The notes beneath the pieces were generated by a model, which was not told the origin of the DNA, made no database searches, and saw nothing but the letters and a program-made list of their open reading frames with translations. From an uncultured Porphyromonadaceae bacterium (GTDB lineage: Bacteria; Bacteroidota; Bacteroidia; Bacteroidales; Muribaculaceae), in NCBI GenBank assembly GCA_947177135.1, contig CAMWTI010000008.1, positions 1 through 44,367 of the forward strand: a stretch of DNA of 44,367 nucleotides, in the 5' to 3' direction. Below are positions 16,804-25,269 of this stretch, piece by piece; positions within the stretch are counted from its first letter, which is position 1, and the number at the start of each line of letters is the position of its first letter. The position numbers were made by a program, and so were the translations under genes.

Positions 16804-17904
16804 ATGTCACTTCAATGTGGAATTGTCGGACTCCCCAATGTGGGCAAGTCCACTCTGTTCAACTGTCTCTCCAATGCCAAGGCCCAGTCGGCCAATTTCC
16901 CGTTCTGCACGATCGAGCCGAACGTGGGTGTGATAACCGTGCCCGACGACCGGCTCACCCGTCTGGTCGAGTTGTGCGAGCCGCGGTCGGTGGTGCCGGC
17001 CACGGTCGAGATTGTCGACATTGCCGGCCTGGTGAAGGGAGCCTCCAAAGGCGAAGGCCTCGGCAACAAATTTCTTGCCAATATCCGCGAAACGGATGCG
17101 ATTCTCCATGTGCTCCGCTGCTTCGATAACGATAACATCACCCATGTGGACGGATCGGTCGACCCTGTCAGAGACAAAGAGATAATCGACTATGAGCTTC
17201 AGATCAAAGACCTCGAGACCGTGGACGCCCGTCTGGCCAAGACAATGAAGCAGGCCGCCACCGGCGACAAGACGGCCCGGATGCAGGCCGACGTGCTCGC
17301 GCGCGTCAAAGAGGCGCTTGAGGCAGGCCATGCCGCACGTTCGGTGCATTTCGACACCCCCGACGAACAGAAATTCTTCCGCGAGCTGTTCCTGCTCACT
17401 GCCAAACCGGTCCTTTACGTGTGCAACGTCGATGACTCGGCAGCCGCTTCGGGCAATGCCTATGTCGATGCCGTGCGCAAGGCCGTCGAAAACGAAGGTG
17501 CCGGCATTCTTGTCGTGGCCGCTCAGACCGAAAGCGAGATCGCCGAACTTGACACCTGGGAAGAGCGTCAGGAGTTCCTGGCCGAAATCGGGCTCGAGGA
17601 ATCGGGCGTGTCGCGACTGATACGCGCCGCCTATGCTCTGCTTGATCTCCAGACGTATTTTACCGCAGGCCCTGACGAAGTGCGCGCCTGGACGTTTATC
17701 CGCGGCAGCAAGGCTCCGAAATGTGCAGGAATAATCCACACCGATTTTGAAAAGGGATTCATTCGCGCCGAGGTGATAAAATATGACGATTATGTGACCC
17801 TTGGGTCGGAAGCCGCCGTGAAGGAAGCCGGAAAAATGGGCGTGGAAGGAAAGGAATATGTTGTGCAGGACGGTGACATAATGCATTTCAGGTTCAACGT
17901 CTGA
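16804..17904 (+). CDS. ychF: Redox-regulated ATPase/GTPase YchF (OLA1 family)
   Basis: YchF is a ribosome-associated P-loop NTPase that prefers ATP and is linked to stress responses. The 366-residue product has the opening CGIVGLPNVGKSTLFN with P-loop at residues 9-17, the switch region FPFCTIEPNVG, Walker B-type DIAGLVKGASKGEGLGNKFL, and the C-terminal TGS domain (FTAGPDEVRAWTFIRGSKAP; HTDFEKGFIRAEV). The ATG at 16804 gives the family's standard N-terminus; nine extra codons upstream are open but unlike the family. The next gene starts two bases after the stop. Confidence 0.96.
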   Translation: MSLQCGIVGLPNVGKSTLFNCLSNAKAQSANFPFCTIEPNVGVITVPDDRLTRLVELCEPRSVVPATVEIVDIAGLVKGASKGEGLGNKFLANIRETDAILHVLRCFDNDNITHVDGSVDPVRDKEIIDYELQIKDLETVDARLAKTMKQAATGDKTARMQADVLARVKEALEAGHAARSVHFDTPDEQKFFRELFLLTAKPVLYVCNVDDSAAASGNAYVDAVRKAVENEGAGILVVAAQTESEIAELDTWEERQEFLAEIGLEESGVSRLIRAAYALLDLQTYFTAGPDEVRAWTFIRGSKAPKCAGIIHTDFEKGFIRAEVIKYDDYVTLGSEAAVKEAGKMGVEGKEYVVQDGDIMHFRFNV

Positions 17905-17906
17905 AA

Positions 17907-18770
17907 ATGAAAACTTTTCGCTATATTATAGCGGCGACGGCGCTCACTGCGGCTTTTGCGGCCCAGGGGGCGCCGTGCGTGCGTTTTCACGATGCCGCTG
18001 CCGACACTCTTGCAATCAACTCCCGGCTGATCGAGGCTTCGCGCATAGCATCGGCTCCTGAGCGGGTGGTGATGCTTGCCCGGAGTTTTGAAGGTATCCC
18101 CTATGTTGGCGGGACGCTTGACGGCGACTCGACCGAGTGTCTTACCGTCAACTTCGGTCAGCTCGACTGCACCACCTTTGTCGAGACCGTGATCGCTCTC
18201 AGCAACACCGTCGCCGACCGCCGCATGTCGTGGCGTGACTTTCTCGGCACTCTCGAGTCCATACGTTACCGCTCGGGCGAGCTGACAGACTATGCCTCGC
18301 GTCTGCACTATATCTCGGACTGGGCGCTCGACAACATTCACCGTGGCAATTTCCGTGAGGTAACCGGCATGATCTCTGGCTCGACCGGACTCACCCGGTC
18401 GCTCGACTATATGTCGACTCACGCCGGATCATATCCCCGCCTGGCCGATCCTGGCCAGCTTGAACGCATCAAGGCGGTGGAGCGCAATCTGAAGAACCAC
18501 AGGTTCAGCTATGTCAGGTCTTCCGATGCCGGAAAACGTGAATTCGCCGATGCCGTCCGTCCGGGAGACATCATCGCGTTCGTCACCCGCACCAAGGGAC
18601 TCGACGTTACCCATGTGGCCATTGTTGACCATGTGGCTGACGGCAATGTCAGCATGATTCATGCCTCATCTGCCGCAGGTAAGGTGCTGGTTGATCCGCT
18701 CCCGCTGTCCACCTATCTCAAGCGCCGTCCGTCGGTGATGGGAGTGCGTGTTTTCCGCACCGTGCGCTGA
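17907..18770 (+). CDS. DUF1460 amidase-like protein (NlpC/P60-type cysteine peptidase fold)
   Basis: A 287-residue secreted protein. It has a signal peptide (about residues 1-20) and the DUF1460 core: YVGGTLDGDSTECLTVNFGQLDCTTFVE, with the likely catalytic cysteine 88 in LDCTTF, and a later histidine in VTHVAIVDHV. Members of this family act as N-acetylmuramoyl-L-alanine amidases or related cell-wall hydrolases acting on muropeptides. It is translationally close to ychF (two-base gap). Its last 53 bases overlap the end of the convergent glycosyltransferase gene. The function is family-based; the exact bond cleaved is unknown. Confidence 0.85.
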   Translation: MKTFRYIIAATALTAAFAAQGAPCVRFHDAAADTLAINSRLIEASRIASAPERVVMLARSFEGIPYVGGTLDGDSTECLTVNFGQLDCTTFVETVIALSNTVADRRMSWRDFLGTLESIRYRSGELTDYASRLHYISDWALDNIHRGNFREVTGMISGSTGLTRSLDYMSTHAGSYPRLADPGQLERIKAVERNLKNHRFSYVRSSDAGKREFADAVRPGDIIAFVTRTKGLDVTHVAIVDHVADGNVSMIHASSAAGKVLVDPLPLSTYLKRRPSVMGVRVFRTVR

Positions 18771-19689
18771 GCCGGTGGAGCAGATGGCGCAGGCGGGATT
18801 TCATAGTGGGGCGCAGGCCGATGGCGCGGCGGACTGATTCGAGTTCGTGGAGCATGCGGCTGTTGCCTGACAAGATGGAGAGATAGAGCGCCCATGAGTG
18901 GACGCGGCGCAGGCCGGAGGCGATCTGGTCGATGCCGACACCATATTTGTTGGCCAGCAGGCCGGTCAGTTCGAGCGAGCCGCGATAGAATCCGGCGGCG
19001 CGTGTGGCGCGTGCCGGATTGCTGACGGAATCACCGCCCACAGAATAGTCGAGCGTCACGTTCCGCTCGTATCCGAACGGATGGGATGCCGCAAGCGCGG
19101 CGATGACAGAGATGTCTTCGGCACACCGCCCACGGAACAATGCCTTGTCTGCTTCATATTCGGCCATCATCATGGCGCGCCGGTAGGTGGCCGTGCAAAG
19201 ATGCACCGGCCATGGGGAGTCGTGGCGCAACACCCGCAGAAGCACTTCGCGCCCGGGCGTTATTTCTCTAAAATCCATTGTTGTGACATCGCCGGGTTCT
19301 CCGGTGGCGGCGTTGACCGGACGCCAGGCCGAGTGAATCAGCGCTACTTCGGGATGTGACTCCAGAAAACGCACCTGGCGCTGCATTTTCAGAGGGTCGC
19401 TCCATCGGTCGTCGCCCGCGCAGTCGGCTATGAATTCGCCGCGTGCCGTTTCGAGGCAGTCGAAGTAATTGTCGGCCACGCCTTTGTTGGGCGCCTGTGG
19501 CATGATGCGCAGTCGCTCTGGATAGCGCTGTTGATATTGTGTGCAGATCTGTCGGGTGCGGTCGGTCGACGCGTCATCGCCGACAATGATCTCATAGTCG
19601 AAATCGACCTGCTGACCCAGGATCGAGTCAAGTGTTCGTGAAATGGTGTCCTCCTGGTTGTAGGTCAGGACTATTACAGAGACTTTCAT
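18718..19689 (-). CDS. Family 2 glycosyltransferase
   Basis: A 323-residue GT-A fold glycosyltransferase. It has the N-terminal strand MKVSVIVLTYNQEDTISRTLDSIL, the nucleotide-sugar motif VGDDASTDRT, and the metal-binding region around DCAGDDRW. These point to transfer of a sugar from a nucleotide donor, probably for a surface polysaccharide or glycoprotein. No membrane segment is seen, so it should act at the cytoplasmic face. Its start overlaps the upstream GT4 stop by four bases (ATGA). The 3' end overlaps the convergent DUF1460 gene by 53 bases. Donor and acceptor cannot be told from the sequence. Confidence 0.92.
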   Translation of the reverse strand: MKVSVIVLTYNQEDTISRTLDSILGQQVDFDYEIIVGDDASTDRTRQICTQYQQRYPERLRIMPQAPNKGVADNYFDCLETARGEFIADCAGDDRWSDPLKMQRQVRFLESHPEVALIHSAWRPVNAATGEPGDVTTMDFREITPGREVLLRVLRHDSPWPVHLCTATYRRAMMMAEYEADKALFRGRCAEDISVIAALAASHPFGYERNVTLDYSVGGDSVSNPARATRAAGFYRGSLELTGLLANKYGVGIDQIASGLRRVHSWALYLSILSGNSRMLHELESVRRAIGLRPTMKSRLRHLLHRLSARCGKHALPSPTDGA

Positions 19690-20912
19690 GGCAACATGTT
19701 TCTGATCTCATTAGCAAATTCCTTCCGGAGCCGGCTGGCGTCGAAATTTTCGGCCCATCGTATCCGGGCATCCGGTCTCATCTGCGTCAGACTCGGCATC
19801 GCTTCGTCGAGTCGTCGGGCGAATTCTTCGGGCGTGGGGTCGGGCGAAAGCAACACTCCGGTGCGGACGTCGATTGTTTCTGGCAGGCCTCCCACGGCAG
19901 TGGCTATGACCGGCACTCCATATGACAGTGACTCGCACGCGGCCAGGCCGAGGCCTTCGCTTCGGCTGAGCATGGCGGTGATGTCGACGTGGCGTGTGGC
20001 GAGCAGCCGGTGCACTTCGGCGTTGGGCAACGCTCCTGTCAGTTCTGTCGTGAGGTTGGCGGGCGCTTTGGCAACTTCGCGGCGCAGGGCGTCCATCAGC
20101 GGGCCGTCGCCTACATGAATCCATCTGACCTGTCGCGACGGGTGTGTCCCTGCCCAGTGGCACAAGCATCGGCAGAGCAGGTCGACGCGCTTTTCGGGTG
20201 CGACGCGGGCTATGCTCATCAGCGTGAACGCGCTGTCGCCGTCGGCGGGAGACGGCGGCGGGTTGATACCGGCGGGATGTGCGGTGCCGAGATGCCGAGT
20301 GTGGACTTTTGCGGCATATTCCGGATAATCAGTCCTGATATAGTCTGTTCCGTGGTCCGACACAGGGAAGCAGGCTTCCATCCGAGCAAGAGCCGCTTGC
20401 CGCCAGCTGTGGCTGAGAAACGGATTTTCGGAGTCATAGATGTCATAACCGTGTGCCCGAGTGATGAATTTCGCTCCATTTATTCCGGCCAGCGCTGCGG
20501 TGTGATAGTCAAACCAGAAGGAGTAGAAAAGCGTATTGGCCAGATCCAGCGAATGGTGTGTGATCAGCTTGTGGATTTGGCGTCGATAGTGGCGGGCATA
20601 GGCCGAGAAGGCCAGCGCGGCCAGTGCCTGGCGCGGCGAGTGGATGAAACTGCTGTCGGCCCATATGTGTCGCCATGTGTCGGGCCAGAGCAGTGAGACG
20701 CCTTTGTCTGTCGATGATGGCCGGCGGGAGAGAAATGAGCGGTCGGCCGTCACGTTTGGCGGAAGCGGGAGCAGAGGGCCACGGTTGAGCACAGGGGCTA
20801 TGATGACGCGGTCGAATTCTGCGGCCAGCGCGTCAATTTCCGGACCGATGAAGCTCGGCTCGGTCAGGCCCCCCAGAGGGTATGATTCGGTGAGAAGGAC
20901 GAGGGTGCTCAT
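19686..20912 (-). CDS. Family 4-type (GT-B) glycosyltransferase
   Basis: A 408-residue retaining-type GT-B enzyme. The C-terminal half holds the donor-binding domain, with SIARVAPEKRVDLL, HVGDGPLMDAL, and the EX7E-like segment SRSEGLGLAACESLSYGVPVIATAVGGLPE. The N-terminal half is the acceptor domain (TESYPLGGLTEPSFIGPEI; HAHGYDIYD-like RAHGYDIYDSEN). It lies between two family 2 enzymes in one minus-strand cluster: 18 bases separate it from the upstream gene, and it overlaps the downstream one by four bases. A role in a surface glycan is likely but the sugar is unknown. Confidence 0.92.
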   Translation of the reverse strand: MSTLVLLTESYPLGGLTEPSFIGPEIDALAAEFDRVIIAPVLNRGPLLPLPPNVTADRSFLSRRPSSTDKGVSLLWPDTWRHIWADSSFIHSPRQALAALAFSAYARHYRRQIHKLITHHSLDLANTLFYSFWFDYHTAALAGINGAKFITRAHGYDIYDSENPFLSHSWRQAALARMEACFPVSDHGTDYIRTDYPEYAAKVHTRHLGTAHPAGINPPPSPADGDSAFTLMSIARVAPEKRVDLLCRCLCHWAGTHPSRQVRWIHVGDGPLMDALRREVAKAPANLTTELTGALPNAEVHRLLATRHVDITAMLSRSEGLGLAACESLSYGVPVIATAVGGLPETIDVRTGVLLSPDPTPEEFARRLDEAMPSLTQMRPDARIRWAENFDASRLRKEFANEIRNMLP

Positions 20913-20930
20913 GCCATCGCAAAAATGGGT

Positions 20931-21824
20931 TCAACGTAACAGATTGGCAATAAAGGCCACTCCGCGGCCTCCTGCGGCCACATAGCGGCAGATGGCGCGC
21001 ATCAGCATCGGGCGGTGGCGTATGGTGGCGAGCAGGGCCTCGGCGGCTTCGGTGGCGCCTTCGTGCCGGTAGTTTCCTGCCAATATGGCGCGCCGGTAGT
21101 CGACGAGCGGGGCCAGTTCCGGTCTCGATGCCCGCAGGTCGGTTTCAATGCGGTCGAGAGATTTTTCCCATATTCCTGCCTTGTGGCTGAAGCCAATGCC
21201 GGTAATTGATTCCACGCCTGAGATGTTGCGTCCGGGCTGACGCATAGGCAGCCACACGGGGGTGTTGCGAAGTGCCAGACGTATTCCCATCTCGAGGTCG
21301 TTCCAAGCAGGCAGGTCCTCGTTCCATCCGCCGGCGCGTCTCACTTCGTCGGCCAGTACGACAGTGCGCATTGTGGCCAGGCAGGCATGAAACAGGTGGT
21401 TGATCACGGGGTCGCCCTTTTTCCTGTAGGCCATCATGTTCACCCGGCCGTCGATGCTCTGGTGCTCGATGTCGAAAGTGGCGAGCGGCGGCATTTTTTC
21501 TCGCTTCAGTCCCTCGGAGATGTCTTCAATCATAGTCGGCGACATAATGTCGTCGCTGTCAAAGAAGTAGACGTATGGTGTATGGACTTCGGCAAGACCG
21601 CGGTTGCGTGCCGCCGCCGCTCCGGGGCGCAGTTCGCTGGCAATGATCACGTTCTCTTTGCCGTCGGCCCATTGCTGTAGCACCTGCAAGGTGTTGTCGG
21701 TTGAACCGTTGTCGACCAGCACCACTTTCGCCGGGGCAACGCTTTGAGCATCGATCGAGGCGAGAGTCCGCCCCACGATGTTGGCGCGGTCGCGCACGGG
21801 GATCACTACCGTCAGCAGATTCAT
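20931..21824 (-). CDS. Family 2 glycosyltransferase
   Basis: A 297-residue GT-A enzyme with the opening LLTVVIPVRDRANIVGRTLASI, VLVDNGSTDNT for the nucleotide, and YFFDSDD as the DXD-type metal site. A C-terminal helical extension may serve the acceptor. It is the first of three glycosyltransferase genes after rlmN, whose stop overlaps its start by four bases. The set may be expressed from the rlmN promoter because no TAnnTTTG box was found in front of any of the three. Confidence 0.92.
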   Translation of the reverse strand: MNLLTVVIPVRDRANIVGRTLASIDAQSVAPAKVVLVDNGSTDNTLQVLQQWADGKENVIIASELRPGAAAARNRGLAEVHTPYVYFFDSDDIMSPTMIEDISEGLKREKMPPLATFDIEHQSIDGRVNMMAYRKKGDPVINHLFHACLATMRTVVLADEVRRAGGWNEDLPAWNDLEMGIRLALRNTPVWLPMRQPGRNISGVESITGIGFSHKAGIWEKSLDRIETDLRASRPELAPLVDYRRAILAGNYRHEGATEAAEALLATIRHRPMLMRAICRYVAAGGRGVAFIANLLR

Positions 21825-22867
21825 TTTCGGGCCTCTCCGGCCAGCATTCCGCAGGCCGCTTGAATGTCTTCTCCGCGCGATGCGCGGATTGTAGCGGTGA
21901 TTCCCAGTTCGTTGAGTCTGTCTCGAAACGCTGTCATCGTTCCTTCGGGTGCGGTGTGCAGCTCGGAATCAGGCAGCGAGTGATAGCGGATCAGGTTCAC
22001 GCGGCAGTCCAGTCCGCGGAGCAGGCGCCCGAGCGCGTCGGCGTGGCGCCTGTCGTCGTTGAGGCCGCGCCAGACGATGTATTCGAACGACAGCCGGCGC
22101 TGGTGGGCAAAGTCATAATCCCGCAGCAGTTCGATCACCCGGACTATCGGGTATGCGCGCTCCACCGGCATCAGGCTTTCGCGTTCAGCGGAGTAGGGCG
22201 AGTGGATGCTGATGGCCACGTGTACTTTGGTCTGTTCGATCAGAGTGCGGAGTTCCTGGAGTTTGCCGATGCTCGACACCGTGATGCGTTTTGGACTCCA
22301 TGCCATGCCCCACGGGGCTGTGAGGATCTGGATTGCCTTCATCACCTCCGGCAGATTGTCCATCGGTTCGCCCATGCCCATGAACACAAGGTTTGTGAGC
22401 TGGTCGCTGTCGTCGACCGACAGCACCTGATTGATGATAGCCGAGGCCGGCAACTGGCCGTGGAATCCTTGCCGCCCGGTCATGCAGAACCGGCATCCCA
22501 TGCGGCATCCGGCCTGCGATGACACGCAAAGAGTCGCGCGGTCGCGGTCGGGGATAAACACTGCTTCCACGTCACGGCCTCCGGCACCGTCAAACAGATA
22601 TTTCACCGTGCCGTCAGTGCTGCGTGCCGCAGCCTTCGGAGTTTCCCGGCCGACGCGGTACGACTGCTCCAGTCGTTCGCGTCCGCGTTTGCTCAGATCG
22701 GTCATCTGGCCGATTTCCGTGGCTCGTTTCTCATATAGCCATCTTGCCATCTGTCCTGCGGCGAAAGCCGGCAGGCCGCATTCGGCGGCCACCGCCCGCA
22801 ACTCTTCCAGAGTCAGTCCGATCAGCGGCTTCCGCCCGGATGCTGGTGTTGAATTTGTCATCGTCAT
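21821..22867 (-). CDS. rlmN: Dual-specificity 23S rRNA A2503 / tRNA A37 methyltransferase RlmN
   Basis: RlmN is a radical-SAM enzyme that puts a C2 methyl group on A2503 of 23S rRNA and on A37 of some tRNAs. The product shows the CX3CX2C cluster motif (CRMGCRFC), GMGEPMDN for SAM binding, and the C-terminal catalytic cysteine in IQAACGML. Length is 348 residues from the ATG at 22867; an ATG two codons later (22861) is equally possible. The frame is open further upstream, but that part crosses the promoter and is rejected. The gene is divergent from the phosphatase gene and leads the glycosyltransferase cluster. Confidence 0.96.
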   Translation of the reverse strand: MTMTNSTPASGRKPLIGLTLEELRAVAAECGLPAFAAGQMARWLYEKRATEIGQMTDLSKRGRERLEQSYRVGRETPKAAARSTDGTVKYLFDGAGGRDVEAVFIPDRDRATLCVSSQAGCRMGCRFCMTGRQGFHGQLPASAIINQVLSVDDSDQLTNLVFMGMGEPMDNLPEVMKAIQILTAPWGMAWSPKRITVSSIGKLQELRTLIEQTKVHVAISIHSPYSAERESLMPVERAYPIVRVIELLRDYDFAHQRRLSFEYIVWRGLNDDRRHADALGRLLRGLDCRVNLIRYHSLPDSELHTAPEGTMTAFRDRLNELGITATIRASRGEDIQAACGMLAGEARK

Positions 22868-22879
22868 TTTTGTTTTTTG

Positions 22880-22917
22880 CAAAATTACGAATTTATTGTC
22901 AGAATTGCATAACTTTG
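22880..22917. promoter_or_regulatory. Divergent promoters for rlmN (minus) and the tyrosine phosphatase (plus)
   Basis: On the minus strand TAATTTTG (22880-22887) lies 12 bases before the rlmN ATG. On the plus strand TAACTTTG (22910-22917) ends five bases before the phosphatase ATG. Both fit TAnnTTTG. The two promoters are packed into under 60 bases, so they probably share or compete for polymerase. Confidence 0.6.
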
Positions 22918-22922
22918 CATTC

Positions 22923-23393
22923 ATGGATAAGACGAAAATACTGTTTGTTTGTCTCGGCAACATCTGTCGCTCTCCGGCAGCCGAGCAGGTGATGCGCTCT
23001 CTGGTGGCCGAACGCGGCCTTGACGCGGTGTTCGGGCTTGATTCGGCCGGTATAAGCGGCTATCACAGCGGCGAGCTGCCCGACAGGCGGATGCGCGTCC
23101 ACGCTCTCAGGCGCGGTTATGAGCTGACTCATCGCAGCCGGCAGGTGTCGGCTGGCGATTTTCCCGACTTCGATCTGATAATCGGGATGGACGCGGCCAA
23201 CCTTTCGGCTTTGCGCGGAATGGCCCCGTCGGTCGAGGATGCCCGCAAGATCCATGCCATGGCGGAGTATTTTCCGGAGGGCTGCGCATATGACCATGTG
23301 CCGGATCCCTACTATGAGGGGGCGGAGGGTTTTGAGCTTGTGCTCGATTTGCTTGAAGAGTCCTGTCGCCGACTGCTCGACACTCTTTCCTGA
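22923..23393 (+). CDS. Low-molecular-weight protein tyrosine phosphatase
   Basis: A 156-residue cytoplasmic phosphatase of the LMW-PTP family. The P-loop CLGNICRS (CX5RS, cysteine 10, arginine 16) opens the protein, and the general-acid loop DPYY lies near residue 125. Such enzymes often oppose BY-kinases in polysaccharide export, which would suit the glycosyltransferases next door, but no BY-kinase is present here. ArsC-like arsenate reductases share the fold; the DPYY motif favours a phosphatase. The start at 22923 lies five bases after the -7 box. Confidence 0.93.
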   Translation: MDKTKILFVCLGNICRSPAAEQVMRSLVAERGLDAVFGLDSAGISGYHSGELPDRRMRVHALRRGYELTHRSRQVSAGDFPDFDLIIGMDAANLSALRGMAPSVEDARKIHAMAEYFPEGCAYDHVPDPYYEGAEGFELVLDLLEESCRRLLDTLS

Positions 23394-23437
23394 CTGTCCC
23401 GCAATTTTTTGGCGCGGACATGCGTTATTATGTCAGA

Positions 23438-24823
23438 ATGAAAAGATCATACTTCTGCCATATTATAATATGTGCGCTGTCGGCGGTGTTTATGCTTGCC
23501 GGGTGCATTGAGGACGGGTTTGAGACGTCGCCTTCTTCTCAGCCGCGTTTTTCGGTCGACACTCTGGATATGGGCGTTCAGTTCGCCGGACGCCCGTCGC
23601 CGACGTATGCCTTCACTATACACAACCCCCATTCACGCCAGCTTTGTCTCAGTTCAGTGCGCCTGCGGTCCGGCGAGCACTTCCGCATCAACGTCGACGG
23701 GATGTCGGCCAGAGAGTTTTCCGATGTGGAGATCCGGGCCAAGGACTCTGTCTATGTGTTTGTGGAGGGCACGTTTCCGCCTTCGGGGTTGCTTGGCGCG
23801 CAGATGGTCAACGATATGATCGACGTGGTCACCAACGGCGTGACCAGCTCGGTGGTGGTGGCGGCCCGGTGTGTCGACGCCGTGGAGTTGGACGGCATGA
23901 CTGTTGGCGAGGATATGCGCCTGACTGCCGACCGTCCCTATCTTGTGTCGGACACTCTGAGGGTGAGCCGCGGAGCCACGCTGACTATCGCGGCCGGCGC
24001 TTCGTTGCTTTTTCATGACAAAGCCGCCTTGGTGGTGGAGGGTACGTTGTGTGCCGAGGGAACGGCCGATGCGCCGGTGACCATGCGAGGTGACCGCACC
24101 GGCAATGTCGTGGCCGACATTTCGTTTGAAGTCATGTCCAACCAGTGGGAGGGAGTGAGGTTTGCCGAGGAATCTGCCGGCAACCGACTGACCCACACTC
24201 AGATCATCAACACGTGCCAGGGGCTGATGCTTGACTCGCTCAGCGATCTGACCATGATCAACTGCCGCATAACCAATTCGGGATCGGTGCTGGTGGAAGC
24301 CCGCGCGGCCACTCTCACCGTTGTCGGCTCGGAGCTGAGCAATGCGCGTGACGCGCTGGCTCTGCTGCACTCCGGCAGTTTTTTGTTTGACCGCTGCACT
24401 CTGGCCAACTGGTATCTGTTTGCCTACCCGTCGCTTGCCATCGTCGAGATGACACAGCCCGATTCAATAGCCTCGTTCGAGTCCGTCAATTCGATTATAT
24501 ATGGCCGTGGTGTTCCCGTCGGTTTCGGCGTTGACGATCCTGAATCGCTTCTTGAGATGCCGATCCGCTTCCGGCGCTGCATGTTTGCGGTGGCCGGTGA
24601 AGACGATGCCAATTTTGTGGACTGCATCTGGGAGGAGGATCCCGCATTGGACTATTCGCTGACGGACTATGTGTTCGAGTACGTGCCGATGCCCGAATCG
24701 CCGGCAATAGGCGCCGCCGATTCCTCGCTTGATTCTCCGCTTCTGCCGGTGACTGATTTTCGCGGGCGCAGGAGAGAAGACACGCTTGGGGCATATGCTC
24801 CTGTTGATAATTTGTCAAATTAA
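23438..24823 (+). CDS. Lipoprotein with right-handed beta-helix domain
   Basis: A 461-residue surface or periplasmic lipoprotein of unknown function. It has a signal peptide and lipobox LAGC (cysteine 23). Residues 40-150 look like an immunoglobulin-type beta domain (FSVDTLDMGVQFAGRPSPTYAFTIHNP). From about residue 170 there are repeated short strands (LTADRPYLVSDTLRVSRGATLTIAAGASLLFHDKAALVVEGTL) typical of a right-handed parallel beta-helix. Tail: TDFRGRRREDTLGAYAP, a known end of such Bacteroidota proteins. An in-frame ATG six codons upstream (23420) exists, but the later one gives the better signal peptide. Carbohydrate binding or cleavage is possible; no catalytic residues stand out. Confidence 0.8.
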   Translation: MKRSYFCHIIICALSAVFMLAGCIEDGFETSPSSQPRFSVDTLDMGVQFAGRPSPTYAFTIHNPHSRQLCLSSVRLRSGEHFRINVDGMSAREFSDVEIRAKDSVYVFVEGTFPPSGLLGAQMVNDMIDVVTNGVTSSVVVAARCVDAVELDGMTVGEDMRLTADRPYLVSDTLRVSRGATLTIAAGASLLFHDKAALVVEGTLCAEGTADAPVTMRGDRTGNVVADISFEVMSNQWEGVRFAEESAGNRLTHTQIINTCQGLMLDSLSDLTMINCRITNSGSVLVEARAATLTVVGSELSNARDALALLHSGSFLFDRCTLANWYLFAYPSLAIVEMTQPDSIASFESVNSIIYGRGVPVGFGVDDPESLLEMPIRFRRCMFAVAGEDDANFVDCIWEEDPALDYSLTDYVFEYVPMPESPAIGAADSSLDSPLLPVTDFRGRRREDTLGAYAPVDNLSN

Positions 24824-24844
24824 CACTTTCACGGAATAGTGCTA

Positions 24845-24875
24845 TTGCACATGTCTGGAAAAGTGTGTAACTTTG
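24845..24875 (+). promoter_or_regulatory. Promoter upstream of the fimbrial operon leader
   Basis: TTG (24845-24847), 20-base spacer, TAACTTTG (24868-24875), in line with the consensus. Nothing longer than 46 codons starts between it and 25270, so it makes either a leader of about 390 bases for the fimbrial operon or a separate small RNA. Confidence 0.65.
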
Positions 24876-25269
24876 CGCACTGATTGTAATAAAACAGGAT
24901 TCAACCAATCTGATTCTTATCTAAGGTAAATGAACATGCAACCTATACTTTATACAGAAGGCCGCACAATGGGTAGGTCCTTGCAGAAAGGAGTGAAAAT
25001 ACCCCCCCCGTTTTATCGCATCCCGTTGATTTTCAGCATATTGTCGCCTCCGGCGGCTTCCTGCTGACGGTTGGCGGGTGTTGTCGTGCGCTTTCCGGTG
25101 GAAAGCATGCGGCTGATTTTTCATGTGTGTATCGCTATGTTTCATGTGGCGTTGAACCTTATATGCACGCTCAGCGGCAGGCCGCGCTGTCAGCAATTCC
25201 GGTCATTTTAATTTAATTCATACGAAAAACCATTATATGTAGGCCGATGCGGTCACATTTCACAACAAT
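24876..25269 (+). other. Long leader region before the fimbrial operon (short ORF, C8 tract, hairpins)
   Basis: This stretch carries no recognisable gene. It holds a 45-codon open frame (24930-25067, starting MNMQPILYTEG) that crosses a run of eight C (25002-25009). Changing the run by one base (C9) would join it to a frame open to about 25215. A 7-bp hairpin (25090-25096 with 25100-25106, GGT loop) is followed ten bases later by T5, and a second GC hairpin spans 25172-25189. The features could form an attenuator or a small RNA. No inverted repeats typical of an invertible promoter were found by eye. Confidence 0.4.

Noticed and set aside
16807..17886. 359-codon open frame on the minus strand opposite ychF
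   Set aside because: It mirrors the strongly identified ychF gene; GC-rich codon usage keeps the antisense frame open. The translation has no recognisable domain.
24921..25196. 91-codon minus-strand frame in the fimbrial leader
   Set aside because: Composition is His/Arg-rich, no promoter box precedes it, and it crosses the C8 run as Gly codons; no family is recognisable.
24824..25269. Invertible (phase-variable) promoter before the fimbrial operon
   Set aside because: Looked for inverted repeats on both sides of the promoter at 24845-24875. Only a 7-bp pair (24823-24829 with 24860-24866) was seen, which is local and does not enclose the promoter box.
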